35,312 nucleotides of DNA from a virus, in the IMG/VR virus record IMGVR_UViG_3300025030_000291, positions 1 to 35,312 of that record; one strand, given 5' to 3'. Numbering within the stretch: position 1 is the first letter of the stretch; each line of letters opens with the position of its first letter. Both the position numbers and the translations under genes were made by a program. Positions 7,685-14,567 of the stretch are shown here, piece by piece. Under the pieces are notes generated by a model. It saw nothing but the letters and a program-made list of their open reading frames with translations, was not told the origin of the DNA and searched no databases.

Positions 7685-8002
7685 TTACAGGGCGCCAGAA
7701 TCGCGCATGGCGGCCTCGCCGCGGTCCTCACCGGCGGCGCAAAAACAAGGCGTCGAGCCGGACCCGTCAACGGTGCCGCCGCAATCCGGGCAAACTTCCG
7801 GCTCGGGCTCAATCCGGCCGGTGAAGTGCAGGCGCCAGTTCGCCCCGGCTGCCGAAAACTGAATACTGAGCGTGGCGGGCTCAGCGTCAAACAAGGCGGA
7901 CAACCGCTGCGCGGCCGCGCCGACGTTTAATAGCTGTTCCATATCAACGCCCCGCTCGATTAGTTCCTCAACGTCCTTGTCCTCAATTTTGTAGACTCTC
8001 AA
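7685..8002 (-). CDS. Unknown protein with C-terminal zinc ribbon
   Basis: 105 aa; TTG start at 8000-8002 with AGGAGGTAC upstream. The N-terminal half starts with a helical acidic segment (IEDKDVEELIERGVDMEQLLNV) followed by a beta stretch (ATLSIQFSAAGANWRLHF). The C-terminal part has CPDCGG and then CFC, a possible zinc ribbon. No family recognised. It is the first gene after the tandem late terminators and a promoter candidate, so it probably opens the early operon. Confidence 0.7.
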   Translation of the reverse strand: MRVYKIEDKDVEELIERGVDMEQLLNVGAAAQRLSALFDAEPATLSIQFSAAGANWRLHFTGRIEPEPEVCPDCGGTVDGSGSTPCFCAAGEDRGEAAMRDSGAL

Positions 8003-8063
8003 CGCTGTACCTCCTGAATACTGGCGCCTTGCCCGTTGCTCCGCGCCGTTGCCTTACGTTGCC

Positions 8064-8092
8064 AATATACACTTATACTCGGCGGGCGTCCA
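8064..8092 (-). promoter_or_regulatory. Candidate sigma-A-like early promoter
   Basis: On the minus strand, TGGACG (8087-8092; 4 of 6 matches to TTGACA) and TATATT (8064-8069; 5 of 6 matches to TATAAT) are separated by exactly 17 bases. They lie between the tandem terminators and the first early gene at 8002, in an unusually A+T-rich patch. The context is good; the -35 is mediocre. Confidence 0.5.
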
Positions 8093-8129
8093 TAATCCTT
8101 TAATAAAAAGCGTAGCCACGGCAGGAGAC

Positions 8130-8159
8130 AAAAAAGGCCCGGCGCTGAGGCGGCCGGGC
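8130..8159 (-). terminator. Second of two tandem late terminators
   Basis: Minus strand: GCCCGGC (8153-8159) pairs with GCCGGGC (8137-8143) around a 9-base loop and is followed by TTTTTT. It backs up the stronger hairpin at 8185-8214. Between the two lies a 12-base palindrome CTATATATATAG (8167-8178) of unknown role. Confidence 0.8.
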
Positions 8160-8184
8160 TGAGCTACTATATATATAGGCGGAC

Positions 8185-8214
8185 AAAAAGGCCCCGGCGT
8201 GAACCGGGGCCTTT
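8185..8214 (-). terminator. Strong rho-independent terminator of the late block
   Basis: Minus strand: AAAGGCCCCGG (8204-8214) pairs perfectly with CCGGGGCCTTT (8187-8197) around a 6-base loop, ending in a TTTTT run. It lies about 100 bases after the holin-like gene. The interval 8215-8315 between that gene and this hairpin shows nothing else I can identify. Confidence 0.9.
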
Positions 8215-8315
8215 GTTTGCTTTTGGATCAGCCGGGGCGGACCCTTGAGCGCGTGGAGGGCGACCGCGCGTCCCGGGCCTTTAAGGCGTCACCGCGGGCA
8301 AAGGTTAAATCGTAA

Positions 8316-8645
8316 TTAACCGAGCAACCTTCCGGCGGCGCCTATCGCGCTATCAGGCATTAAAAGGGCGCCCGCCTTTTCGTCCAGGCGTCCGGCGGCC
8401 CTGAGGCCGACCCACGCGGTTTGCGCGGCGCCGAGGGCGTACAGGGTAGCGGTTGCGATCTCGCCCGCGTCGAGGCCCTCAACGGCCCCGCCGTTCAAAG
8501 ATACGTAAACGCCGACCGCCAGGCAAAGGGCCAGGGTATAAAGGGCCTTTTTCAAGGCCGAGGCCCCGGCGCTTGCCAGGACGGCCACGGCCAGCGGCGC
8601 CAGGGCCGCCAGCGTGGTGGTGACTGCTTCCGGTGTTATTTCCAA
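8316..8645 (-). CDS. Holin-like two-helix membrane protein
   Basis: 109 aa from TTG 8643-8645, chosen because GGGGAGGTG sits just upstream; the longer frame would overlap the 3D-domain gene. There are two strong hydrophobic segments: TTLAALAPLAVAVLASAGASAL (about 10-30) and LYTLALCLAVGVYVSL (about 34-50), followed by an amphipathic region and a short polar tail. Size, topology and placement as last gene of the late block beside two cell-wall-active proteins fit a holin that opens the membrane for lysis. No sequence family is certain, so a membrane-anchored accessory is possible. Confidence 0.65.
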   Translation of the reverse strand: MEITPEAVTTTLAALAPLAVAVLASAGASALKKALYTLALCLAVGVYVSLNGGAVEGLDAGEIATATLYALGAAQTAWVGLRAAGRLDEKAGALLMPDSAIGAAGRLLG

Positions 8646-8668
8646 AGTGAACACCTCCCCTCGGTTGA

Positions 8669-9283
8669 TTAGTAAACCGTGATCGTTACTGAGCGGCGGC
8701 CCCATATCCAGGCCGCGTCGCAAGGTAGCCAAACGTCGATAATATTGCCTTGAATCGCGCCGCCGGTATCCGCGGCAATCGCGGCGCCGTAGCCCTCAAC
8801 GTACACGCTGGACCCGAGCGGGATCACGTACGGGTCGACCGCTATAATGCCGGGCCCGGCCGCTGATCCGTTCGCCGTTGTCCCCTCGAGGCAATAGGCG
8901 GTCGCCTCAACCGTGAACGTTACCCCGCCGCCGCTCACCGCTGGCGGTTGCGGCGCGGCCTGTACCTCGGCCCACCGCGTGTCGACCGGCGCGCTATCAG
9001 CCACCGCCTGCGCCTTTGCGGCCTCAACGGCTGCCAGGTCCGCGGCTACCTGATCCGCGACCGCCTGCGCCGCCTCAGCGTCCCTGCGGGCCTTGTCCTT
9101 TTGATCCGCCAGGCGGGCGGCGGCCAGTTCGACCCGGTCAATCAAAACGGGGACGGCGGCCACGATCCTCGTTACGGCGTACGCGTCAACGCTCACGCCC
9201 TCGCTTTTAGGTTGCGCCGTTCCCGCCAGGAACAGGGCCGCAAGGGCGGGCGCGACTAGTATGTATTGGCTCCATCTTTTTAT
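8669..9283 (-). CDS. Secreted 3D-domain cell-wall protein
   Basis: The C-terminal about 95 residues form a 3D domain: AYCLEGTTANGSAAGPGIIAVDP..IPLGSSVYVEGYG..AADTGGAI.GNIIDVW, with the three aspartates (VDP, ADTGG, IDVW) that name the MltA/YuiC-type fold. Such domains act on peptidoglycan glycan strands. A coiled coil precedes it. The first GTG (9194-9196) lacks a good ribosome site, whereas 29 codons upstream in frame encode a signal peptide (KRW, then ILVAPALAALFLAGTA, ending AGTA-Q). That segment has no ATG/GTG/TTG; a GGAAGGA site (9287-9293) precedes in-frame ATC and ATA, so I place the start at ATA 9281-9283, tentatively (204 aa). Confidence 0.7.
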   Translation of the reverse strand: MKRWSQYILVAPALAALFLAGTAQPKSEGVSVDAYAVTRIVAAVPVLIDRVELAAARLADQKDKARRDAEAAQAVADQVAADLAAVEAAKAQAVADSAPVDTRWAEVQAAPQPPAVSGGGVTFTVEATAYCLEGTTANGSAAGPGIIAVDPYVIPLGSSVYVEGYGAAIAADTGGAIQGNIIDVWLPCDAAWIWGRRSVTITVY

Positions 9284-9400
9284 GATTCCTTCCCGGGGCG
9301 GCTGAGCCCCTCCGTTTTGCTTATAGGACCGGCCCCGGGCGTTTGGATCTCCGCCGGGACCGTTGCCGCAGGGTATTCTACACCGCGGCCGGTTATCCTT

Positions 9401-11116
9401 TTACGGTAAATATAAAAGGCTGGCCCGCCTGAGGGCGGGATCGCCGTGGGTTGCATCCCACCGCTCGAGCGTCACCTTAACCCGTACGTATGGCTGCGGC
9501 TCAACCTGGCGGATCGTAACCTCGCGGCCGGGAAATTCCAGGCGCGGCAGGGCCCGCTGAGGTACAGGCCGCAAGGCCGTCGAGTCCACGCTGAATTGAT
9601 CCACGCGAATTGCGTCCAGGTAAAACGAGGCCGCCAGGGCTGCGGGACAACCGCCCGCGTTATTTATTTCGCCGCTGGCAACGATCCGCGCCTTTGCCGC
9701 CTCGTACGGCGCCTCCTGTAATATGTAATTTGTCCGGCCGTTTGTTTCGTGGTCGCTAAACTCGGAACGTTCCCGGGTTAGTTTCATAGCGTCCAGCCGC
9801 GTCGTGCCGTCGCTTTTGTAAAATTCCAGCGTCATATCAAACAGTTGATAATGATGGATAACCGGGATGCCGTAGCCGGTGTCGGGCGCGTTGCTCACCG
9901 TTTTTTGATCCCATTGCAAGGCGGTTAAAAGTCCCGCGGTTATATTGAACATGGGCCCCGTCGCCACGACGTATTTCCTGAGCGTTCCCTTGACCGGGTT
10001 AAATTTAAGGGATTTCCCGAGGGCGCCGCGGACGTGATAATCGGCGCTGAGGCCGAGCGTTCCGCCATTTCCTTGCGTAACGTCAAAAGTCCAGCCTGCG
10101 GCAACGGCGGCAGCGTCGTCCGCGTAGTCAAACGCCTCGGTATATTTAGGCGTAAGGACCGCGTCGTTGTAATCCCTGATGGGATCAAACCCGCGCATAA
10201 CAAACGGGCGCCCGGCGCCCGTGTTAGCGTGGCCGTGGCTGGACCTAAACCACCGCGCGCGAAACCCTTTAGTTTCAGCGGGCGGAACGGCGCTGCAAAA
10301 TATAAACTTCCACACGGCGGCCTTTTCACCGTTGCCTCCGGCGTTCAGGCTGAAATATTCGTTATTGCCCAGCGAGTCACCGTTTCCGTAATAGGCGTCG
10401 GGGTACGCGGTGCCGCCTAAAAATTCCAGGCGGCTCCAGTCAAACTCGGCCCGGGGGTTGGTTGCTACCTCTGCCTGATAAAGGTACAGGCCCCACGTCA
10501 ACCGCTCCGCCCCTTTGTGCAGCAGGTTTTCGTCCAGGCTGCTATCAGTTACAAACGCGCCGGTTTGTAGTGCTTGGATCAGCCGCAAGGCGTCGCCGGG
10601 CCCTGAGCGTCCGAGCCAATGCGGCAACGGCCCGGACACGAGGCCGCCGTCCGCGGCCTGCGCCCACGAATAGTTTGACGCCGTCGGGCCTAATACCATA
10701 ACCCGCGGCGGCAGGCCGTTGACGTTTGACCCCATCAGCGTTGCCGCCGAGCGGTTGTCCGGCAGGTATTCCGACCACGCGACGCCGTCCGCGGACGTTG
10801 CAACCTGTACAAACACGTCGGAAACCTGATGGTTTCCAAACACGGCGCCCCAACTTTTAGGAGCCTGAGGCGGGTTTTCACTTGTCATCGTGTCCGTGGC
10901 GGCGTCGACTAAAATATCATACAGGGCGGCCGCGCTTATATCGTTGAATTGATAGACGGCCTCAGCCTCCGCCTCGCCGTCCGCGATCCGGATCGTGCCG
11001 TCGGGATCGGTTGCGAGGTTAGTAGACTCCACAAGGCGCCCCGGGGCGGGTACGGTTAACACCCTCAACCCGGCGGCCGGGTCCAGGTCCTGCGAATTTC
11101 CGTCAAGCTCAGCCAT
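9401..11116 (-). CDS. Tail fibre or receptor-binding-like protein
   Basis: 571 aa from ATG 11114-11116, with AAAGGAG upstream. It is rich in Gly, Asn, Tyr and beta-strand patterns. The N-terminal third (DISAAALYDILVDAATD..VFVQVATSADGVAWSEYL) resembles discoidin/galactose-binding-like sandwich domains, and the region about 330-500 (FDYADDAAAVAAGWTFDVTQ, MFNITAGLLTAL, ASFYLDAIRVDQF) resembles a carbohydrate-binding jelly roll. The C-terminal 60 residues look like an attachment module. Lying between tail genes and lysis genes, it is best read as a host-surface-binding tail protein. There is no catalytic motif I can name. Confidence 0.65.
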   Translation of the reverse strand: MAELDGNSQDLDPAAGLRVLTVPAPGRLVESTNLATDPDGTIRIADGEAEAEAVYQFNDISAAALYDILVDAATDTMTSENPPQAPKSWGAVFGNHQVSDVFVQVATSADGVAWSEYLPDNRSAATLMGSNVNGLPPRVMVLGPTASNYSWAQAADGGLVSGPLPHWLGRSGPGDALRLIQALQTGAFVTDSSLDENLLHKGAERLTWGLYLYQAEVATNPRAEFDWSRLEFLGGTAYPDAYYGNGDSLGNNEYFSLNAGGNGEKAAVWKFIFCSAVPPAETKGFRARWFRSSHGHANTGAGRPFVMRGFDPIRDYNDAVLTPKYTEAFDYADDAAAVAAGWTFDVTQGNGGTLGLSADYHVRGALGKSLKFNPVKGTLRKYVVATGPMFNITAGLLTALQWDQKTVSNAPDTGYGIPVIHHYQLFDMTLEFYKSDGTTRLDAMKLTRERSEFSDHETNGRTNYILQEAPYEAAKARIVASGEINNAGGCPAALAASFYLDAIRVDQFSVDSTALRPVPQRALPRLEFPGREVTIRQVEPQPYVRVKVTLERWDATHGDPALRRASLLYLP

Positions 11117-11132
11117 TGCGGGCTCCTTTAGT

Positions 11133-11480
11133 TTAGCCGACGGCCGAGGCGTCAAGGTCCCCGGCGGTCGGTACGGTTACGGCCTGCACCTTAACCCTGA
11201 GGTAAGGCCAGGGCCCGTCGAGCAGGCCGCTGTTAGTTAAATAGGTTGACCCGTCGGACGCCTCGAGGCCAATAGGGCTCCCCACGTCCCACACCTTTGC
11301 GCCGTCCTCGGCGGTTGAGTGTTTCGCGCCCTGTACCTGCACCGCGACCACGGCGTCAAGGTTAGACGCGACCGCGATCAGGACGTCCTGCACGTTTGCC
11401 CGGGGGACCCACGCGGAATAATGCGCGTCGGTGTCCCTGATTTCCAGGGCGTTAAAAAGGTTTTTTATAAATTCAGACAC
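11133..11480 (-). CDS. Small beta-rich protein, probable tail accessory
   Basis: 115 aa, GTG start at 11478-11480 after CAGGAGG. The sequence is beta-rich and regular (VLIAVASNLDAVVAVQVQG, YLRVKVQAVTVPTAG), without membrane segments or cysteines. It also shares with the next gene product the theme of comparing axial values per construct, such as YLRVKVQAVTV here and PYVRVKVTLERW there, suggesting related strands. Placed directly before the fibre-like gene with a 16-base gap, it may be a fibre-attachment or baseplate accessory protein. Function is inference from position. Confidence 0.6.
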   Translation of the reverse strand: MSEFIKNLFNALEIRDTDAHYSAWVPRANVQDVLIAVASNLDAVVAVQVQGAKHSTAEDGAKVWDVGSPIGLEASDGSTYLTNSGLLDGPWPYLRVKVQAVTVPTAGDLDASAVG

Positions 11481-11500
11481 GACCGAGCCTCCTGTTTTAT

Positions 11501-12034
11501 TTAACCTTTGACAATAGAAAAACGCCCGGCCCGGCGGGGCGGTTGCAAACCCGCTGCCGACGCGGCCAGGCGGCCGCCATCAGTCCGCGCTCCCGACGCC
11601 GGGCGCCGGGCCGGAAACTTTAGGCCCTGGCCGCGGACGTATGCACCGCGGCCCTGTATGTAATAAAAAAGCTCGAACGCCGCGTGGTCCCGCCAGTAAA
11701 TACCGACGAGGCCGTACGGCGCCGGGATCACCTCAAGGCGCGCCCGCTGCTCAGGTTTCAACCCTGAGGCCCGGAACCGGTCGCCGTCCGATTCCTTAAC
11801 CTCAACCGCGCGGTATATTGGAAGGTCCGCGGCCTCGGAAACCATAAACCCTTGAAAATCCGGGGCGCCGCCTTTATTGAAATAACCGAACAAAAGGGAC
11901 CGCCCGCGCGACGGGTGTTTGCCGAGGACCTTAAACGGCGGCGGGGTTTTGTACATGGTCCAGCCGCGCGCCTCAAAAAAGGCGGCCGCTGCGGCCTCGC
12001 CTGCGTTCCCGTTTGACGGGCGGCGCTTAATCAT
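11501..12034 (-). CDS. RecU-like Holliday-junction resolvase / PD-(D/E)xK nuclease
   Basis: 177 aa, ATG overlapping the amidase stop as ATGA. The core carries the nuclease signature: an early Glu (E13 in GNAGEAA), the YKTPPPFKVL segment, FNKGGAPDFQG (D59) and AVEVKES (E78, K80), then LKPEQRARLE and GLVGIYWRD. This is the pattern of the RecU family, whose members resolve four-way junctions in Bacillota. The C-terminal 40 residues are basic and disordered. Its location among tail and lysis genes is unusual, and suggests a late job such as clearing branched DNA before packaging. Confidence 0.8.
   Translation of the reverse strand: MIKRRPSNGNAGEAAAAAFFEARGWTMYKTPPPFKVLGKHPSRGRSLLFGYFNKGGAPDFQGFMVSEAADLPIYRAVEVKESDGDRFRASGLKPEQRARLEVIPAPYGLVGIYWRDHAAFELFYYIQGRGAYVRGQGLKFPARRPASGARTDGGRLAASAAGLQPPRRAGRFSIVKG
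11517..11541 (-). terminator. Weak terminator-like hairpin at the end of the RecU-like gene
   Basis: Minus strand: CGCCC (11537-11541) pairs with GGGCG (11523-11527) around a 9-base loop and is followed by TTTTTCTATTG. It lies inside the last codons of the RecU-like gene. The stem is only 5 bp, so it may only attenuate or be a chance result of codon content. Confidence 0.3.
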
Positions 12035-13065
12035 TTGAGCGTATACCTCCGGGAAACGATCAGGGCGTTTTCAGGATCTCCGCCGCCGGTGTAAATATTG
12101 AGCGGGCCGACGTAGCGTTTGCCGCGGGCGTCGGTGACACCGGCCAACGACAAGCTATGAAAATCGTTCGGGCCGGTTATCTCAATAACCTGCCACAGGA
12201 CCGCTGCGCCGTCGCGGAATATTTCGACGCCGACCTTAAACGGGAATTTCGAGGGCGTGTTCCTCAGCGCCCGGGCCGGTTGAATCAGCAGCCAATAATC
12301 GAGGTTGACGTTGCGGGTGTCCGCCTCAGCGACCCACCATTCGTGTTCCGATACCTGTTCCGCGTTTGGCTGTTCCTCGTGCATATCGTCCGCCTCCTCA
12401 GGTTGAGCCGTCGCCGTGAACGTGTCGGCCCGCATTTGATTAAGTAACGCGTCGCTAAAACCCGGACAAGCTGAATTAGCGCGGCGCTCCCGGTGTCCCT
12501 TTACCTCGTCTCGGGGGATTGTATACCGCCCGGCCTTGTTCCTCAATAGCGGGATCAGCGAGGACCATTGCCGCGGGCTCGGCCCCTGATCCGGTGTAAA
12601 GTTTCCGACAACGACTACGGCCCACGCCGTGTAATTTGACGAATCGCCTACGCTGTACGGGTACGCGTCGTCGACCTTGCCGAGTTGAACCTCACCGTCG
12701 CCGCCGCCGTTCCCGTTGCATATAACAAGGTTATAAGCGATTTCGCCCCATCCCAAAATTACCGCGTGATAATAACCTATCGAGGCCGCGTTGCCGCTCT
12801 CGCTGGCCGTATGATGCACGTCGGCGTGGGTGACAAGGCGCCCGGCGTCGGTTAAACCTGATCCGCCGAGGACCGGCGGCAGGTACGGCCGGGCCAAAAG
12901 GTCCCGGCCCTTGTTTGTCTCGAGGAAATGCTCATAACATAGCAGCGCCGCGTTGCGGTTTTTGCGCGGCACGTTTGGCAGCGGTTTGCCGCAACCGGTG
13001 ACGCGGCACGTGCAACCCTGAGCCCGGGACCTGAAAAAGTTAAAAAGGCGCGTCGATTTTTTCAT
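12031..13065 (-). CDS. N-acetylmuramoyl-L-alanine amidase (endolysin)
   Basis: 344 aa from ATG 13063-13065, overlapping the upstream stop as ATGA. The Amidase_2/PGRP fold is recognisable: THADVHHTASESGN (zinc histidines near 80-85), GYYHAVILGWGEIAYNLVI, then the second zinc-ligand region GHRERRANSACPG (about 188-198). The enzyme cuts between muramic acid and L-alanine in peptidoglycan. Residues 1-55 are unusual: CTCRVTGCGK..LLCYEHF looks like a small Cys/His zinc site before the catalytic domain. Residues about 225-344 form a beta-rich domain (WWVAEADTRNVNLDYWLLI) that could bind the wall. No signal peptide is seen, so export would need the holin. Confidence 0.85.
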   Translation of the reverse strand: MKKSTRLFNFFRSRAQGCTCRVTGCGKPLPNVPRKNRNAALLCYEHFLETNKGRDLLARPYLPPVLGGSGLTDAGRLVTHADVHHTASESGNAASIGYYHAVILGWGEIAYNLVICNGNGGGDGEVQLGKVDDAYPYSVGDSSNYTAWAVVVVGNFTPDQGPSPRQWSSLIPLLRNKAGRYTIPRDEVKGHRERRANSACPGFSDALLNQMRADTFTATAQPEEADDMHEEQPNAEQVSEHEWWVAEADTRNVNLDYWLLIQPARALRNTPSKFPFKVGVEIFRDGAAVLWQVIEITGPNDFHSLSLAGVTDARGKRYVGPLNIYTGGGDPENALIVSRRYTLK

Positions 13066-13334
13066 TTTGTAAGGACCTCCACGAGCGCAATATTGAGGCC
13101 CGCGGATAAAGTCAAAAGGGCCAATAATAACTTTATTGAGATAACCGACGACGCGGCCGTTGCAACGTCCCGGACGGCCTCGGGGTCCGCGCCAGGCTGG
13201 CACGTAAGCGCCGCAACCTTGCCCTCGTGATAACCGGCGCGGCGCGCGCAGGTTAGCTTAATGGCTACAACGTCCTCGGCTATATCCTCAACCGTTTTTC
13301 GGAGGTCCCGAAAATCCTGAGCCGTAATTTCCAC
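13062..13334 (-). CDS. XhlA-like small membrane protein
   Basis: 90 aa, GTG start at 13332-13334 after GGAGGCGGG. The N-terminal 40 residues are amphipathic and coiled-coil-like (FRDLRKTVEDIAEDVVAIKLT), a short polar linker follows, and a C-terminal transmembrane helix is clear (SVISIKLLLALLTLSAGLNIAL). This architecture matches the XhlA/haemolysin-type proteins that sit next to amidases in Bacillota phages and assist holin-driven lysis. The stop overlaps the amidase start. Similarity is architectural rather than by motif. Confidence 0.65.
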   Translation of the reverse strand: MEITAQDFRDLRKTVEDIAEDVVAIKLTCARRAGYHEGKVAALTCQPGADPEAVRDVATAASSVISIKLLLALLTLSAGLNIALVEVLTK

Positions 13335-13346
13335 ACCCGCCTCCTT

Positions 13347-14564
13347 TTATTGATTAGTTGACCGGGCTATTAAGGCCGGAATATTTTTAACAAGCGCGCC
13401 GACCTGCAGTTTGATCTCACCGGTTGAGGTGTCCAGGTCCGTCGCGTAAACGTGCAGGCCCGTCTTGTTATCCAAAAGGGCCGCGGTGTCGATTTCATAA
13501 AGGCCGAGGCGTGGCAGCCGGATATTGTCCCACGCCTTGATAAACGCCGCCGGTTGCATACCGGCGCCGGACCTGTAAAAAAGTTCCGCGTACGGCAGGG
13601 TTACGGTCCCGGAAACAAACGGGAAACTTTTATATATATCAAGCTGAGCCTGCGCCAGGGCCAGCGCGTTCGCCGCCGTTAAATAGCCTTTGGCTCCGGT
13701 TAAATTGAGGTACGCCATTTTGTAGGCGCCGGGGGTGTATTCAGCGCGCGAGGCGGCGTCCCCGACCTCACCGGTCTGCGTTGCGCCGCCGCTGTCCTTA
13801 TAAGCGTAAAAAATATAATTTATATAATCGTAACTGAGGTCGACCTCGAAGTTAACGCCCGGCCCGTCCAGGACCCAATCAATCGCGTTTCGCGTTCGCG
13901 GTTTCCAGTAAGGATAACAGCCGACCTCGTCCGGGCCGTCTATCCCCGGGAATACGCCGTATTCGTTATCGAAAAACGTAACCATATCGTTTAGAATTTC
14001 CTCGCTAGTCGCCACGGGCACGTAGTCCCGCCATACCTTATTAGCCGGGCCCGCGGTGCTGATATATTGATCGCTTGAGTTGATCCACGGGCAGGCTTTT
14101 AAGGACCCGGCCCACCCGCCGCCGGGGGAGTCAATATAGTCTTTGGCATAACCGACGCCGAAAACGCCCATCACCCATTCCGGAACGAAAAAGTCGCCGC
14201 CGCCGTTTTTATTGAACAGTTGCGACCGCGCGTAATTAGCGCAATGGCCCTTAATATTGTAAGCGAGTTCCCCGGCGGCGTTATCAATAGACGGCGCGTC
14301 GTCAACGATCCCCTGCCACAGGCGGGTTAATCCGTAATTAATATTTATGGCGTCCTCTTTGCGCGCCGGGTAAACGGTCTCGGCGCCGGGGTCCAGGACG
14401 CGGAACGACGCCGTCGCTGATCCGCCGATATCTTTAGTTGAGAATTTCAGGCCCTCGTGGCCGCTGAGGTTGCCGCCATGTTTTTCCCGGAGGCAAAGTT
14501 TGCGCCGGGAATTAAAAGCAACCGACCGGGCTGAGCGGTTGAAAATTTCTAGCGAAAACTCCAC
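13347..14564 (-). CDS. Tail hub / tail-associated protein
   Basis: 405 aa, GTG start at 14562-14564, three bases after the upstream stop, with AAGGA in the preceding gene's end. The N-terminal part (FSLEIFNRS..ATASFRVLDPGAETVYP, then LTRLWQGIVDDAPSI) resembles the baseplate-hub (gp27/gp44-like) opening domains of siphovirus tail proteins. Many aromatic residues and short strands follow. In gene order it comes right after the distal tail protein, the place of the tail-associated (Tal) protein. No lysozyme or peptidase motif is evident. Assignment is by position and general pattern. Confidence 0.65.
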   Translation of the reverse strand: MEFSLEIFNRSARSVAFNSRRKLCLREKHGGNLSGHEGLKFSTKDIGGSATASFRVLDPGAETVYPARKEDAININYGLTRLWQGIVDDAPSIDNAAGELAYNIKGHCANYARSQLFNKNGGGDFFVPEWVMGVFGVGYAKDYIDSPGGGWAGSLKACPWINSSDQYISTAGPANKVWRDYVPVATSEEILNDMVTFFDNEYGVFPGIDGPDEVGCYPYWKPRTRNAIDWVLDGPGVNFEVDLSYDYINYIFYAYKDSGGATQTGEVGDAASRAEYTPGAYKMAYLNLTGAKGYLTAANALALAQAQLDIYKSFPFVSGTVTLPYAELFYRSGAGMQPAAFIKAWDNIRLPRLGLYEIDTAALLDNKTGLHVYATDLDTSTGEIKLQVGALVKNIPALIARSTNQ

Positions 14565-14567
14565 GCG

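Noticed and set aside
8167-8178. 12-base palindrome CTATATATATAG between tandem terminators as a -10 box
   Set aside because: No acceptable -35 is found 16-18 bases upstream in either reading; kept only as a note in the terminator entry.
11508-11513. Perfect TTGACA on the plus strand
   Set aside because: No plus-strand gene exists downstream and no -10 box lies at the right spacing; it is a by-product of the end of the RecU-like gene.
13084-13122. TTGACT with TATTGC 17 bases on, inside the XhlA-like gene, as an amidase promoter
   Set aside because: The -10 match is only three of six and it lies in coding sequence of a coupled operon; not enough support.
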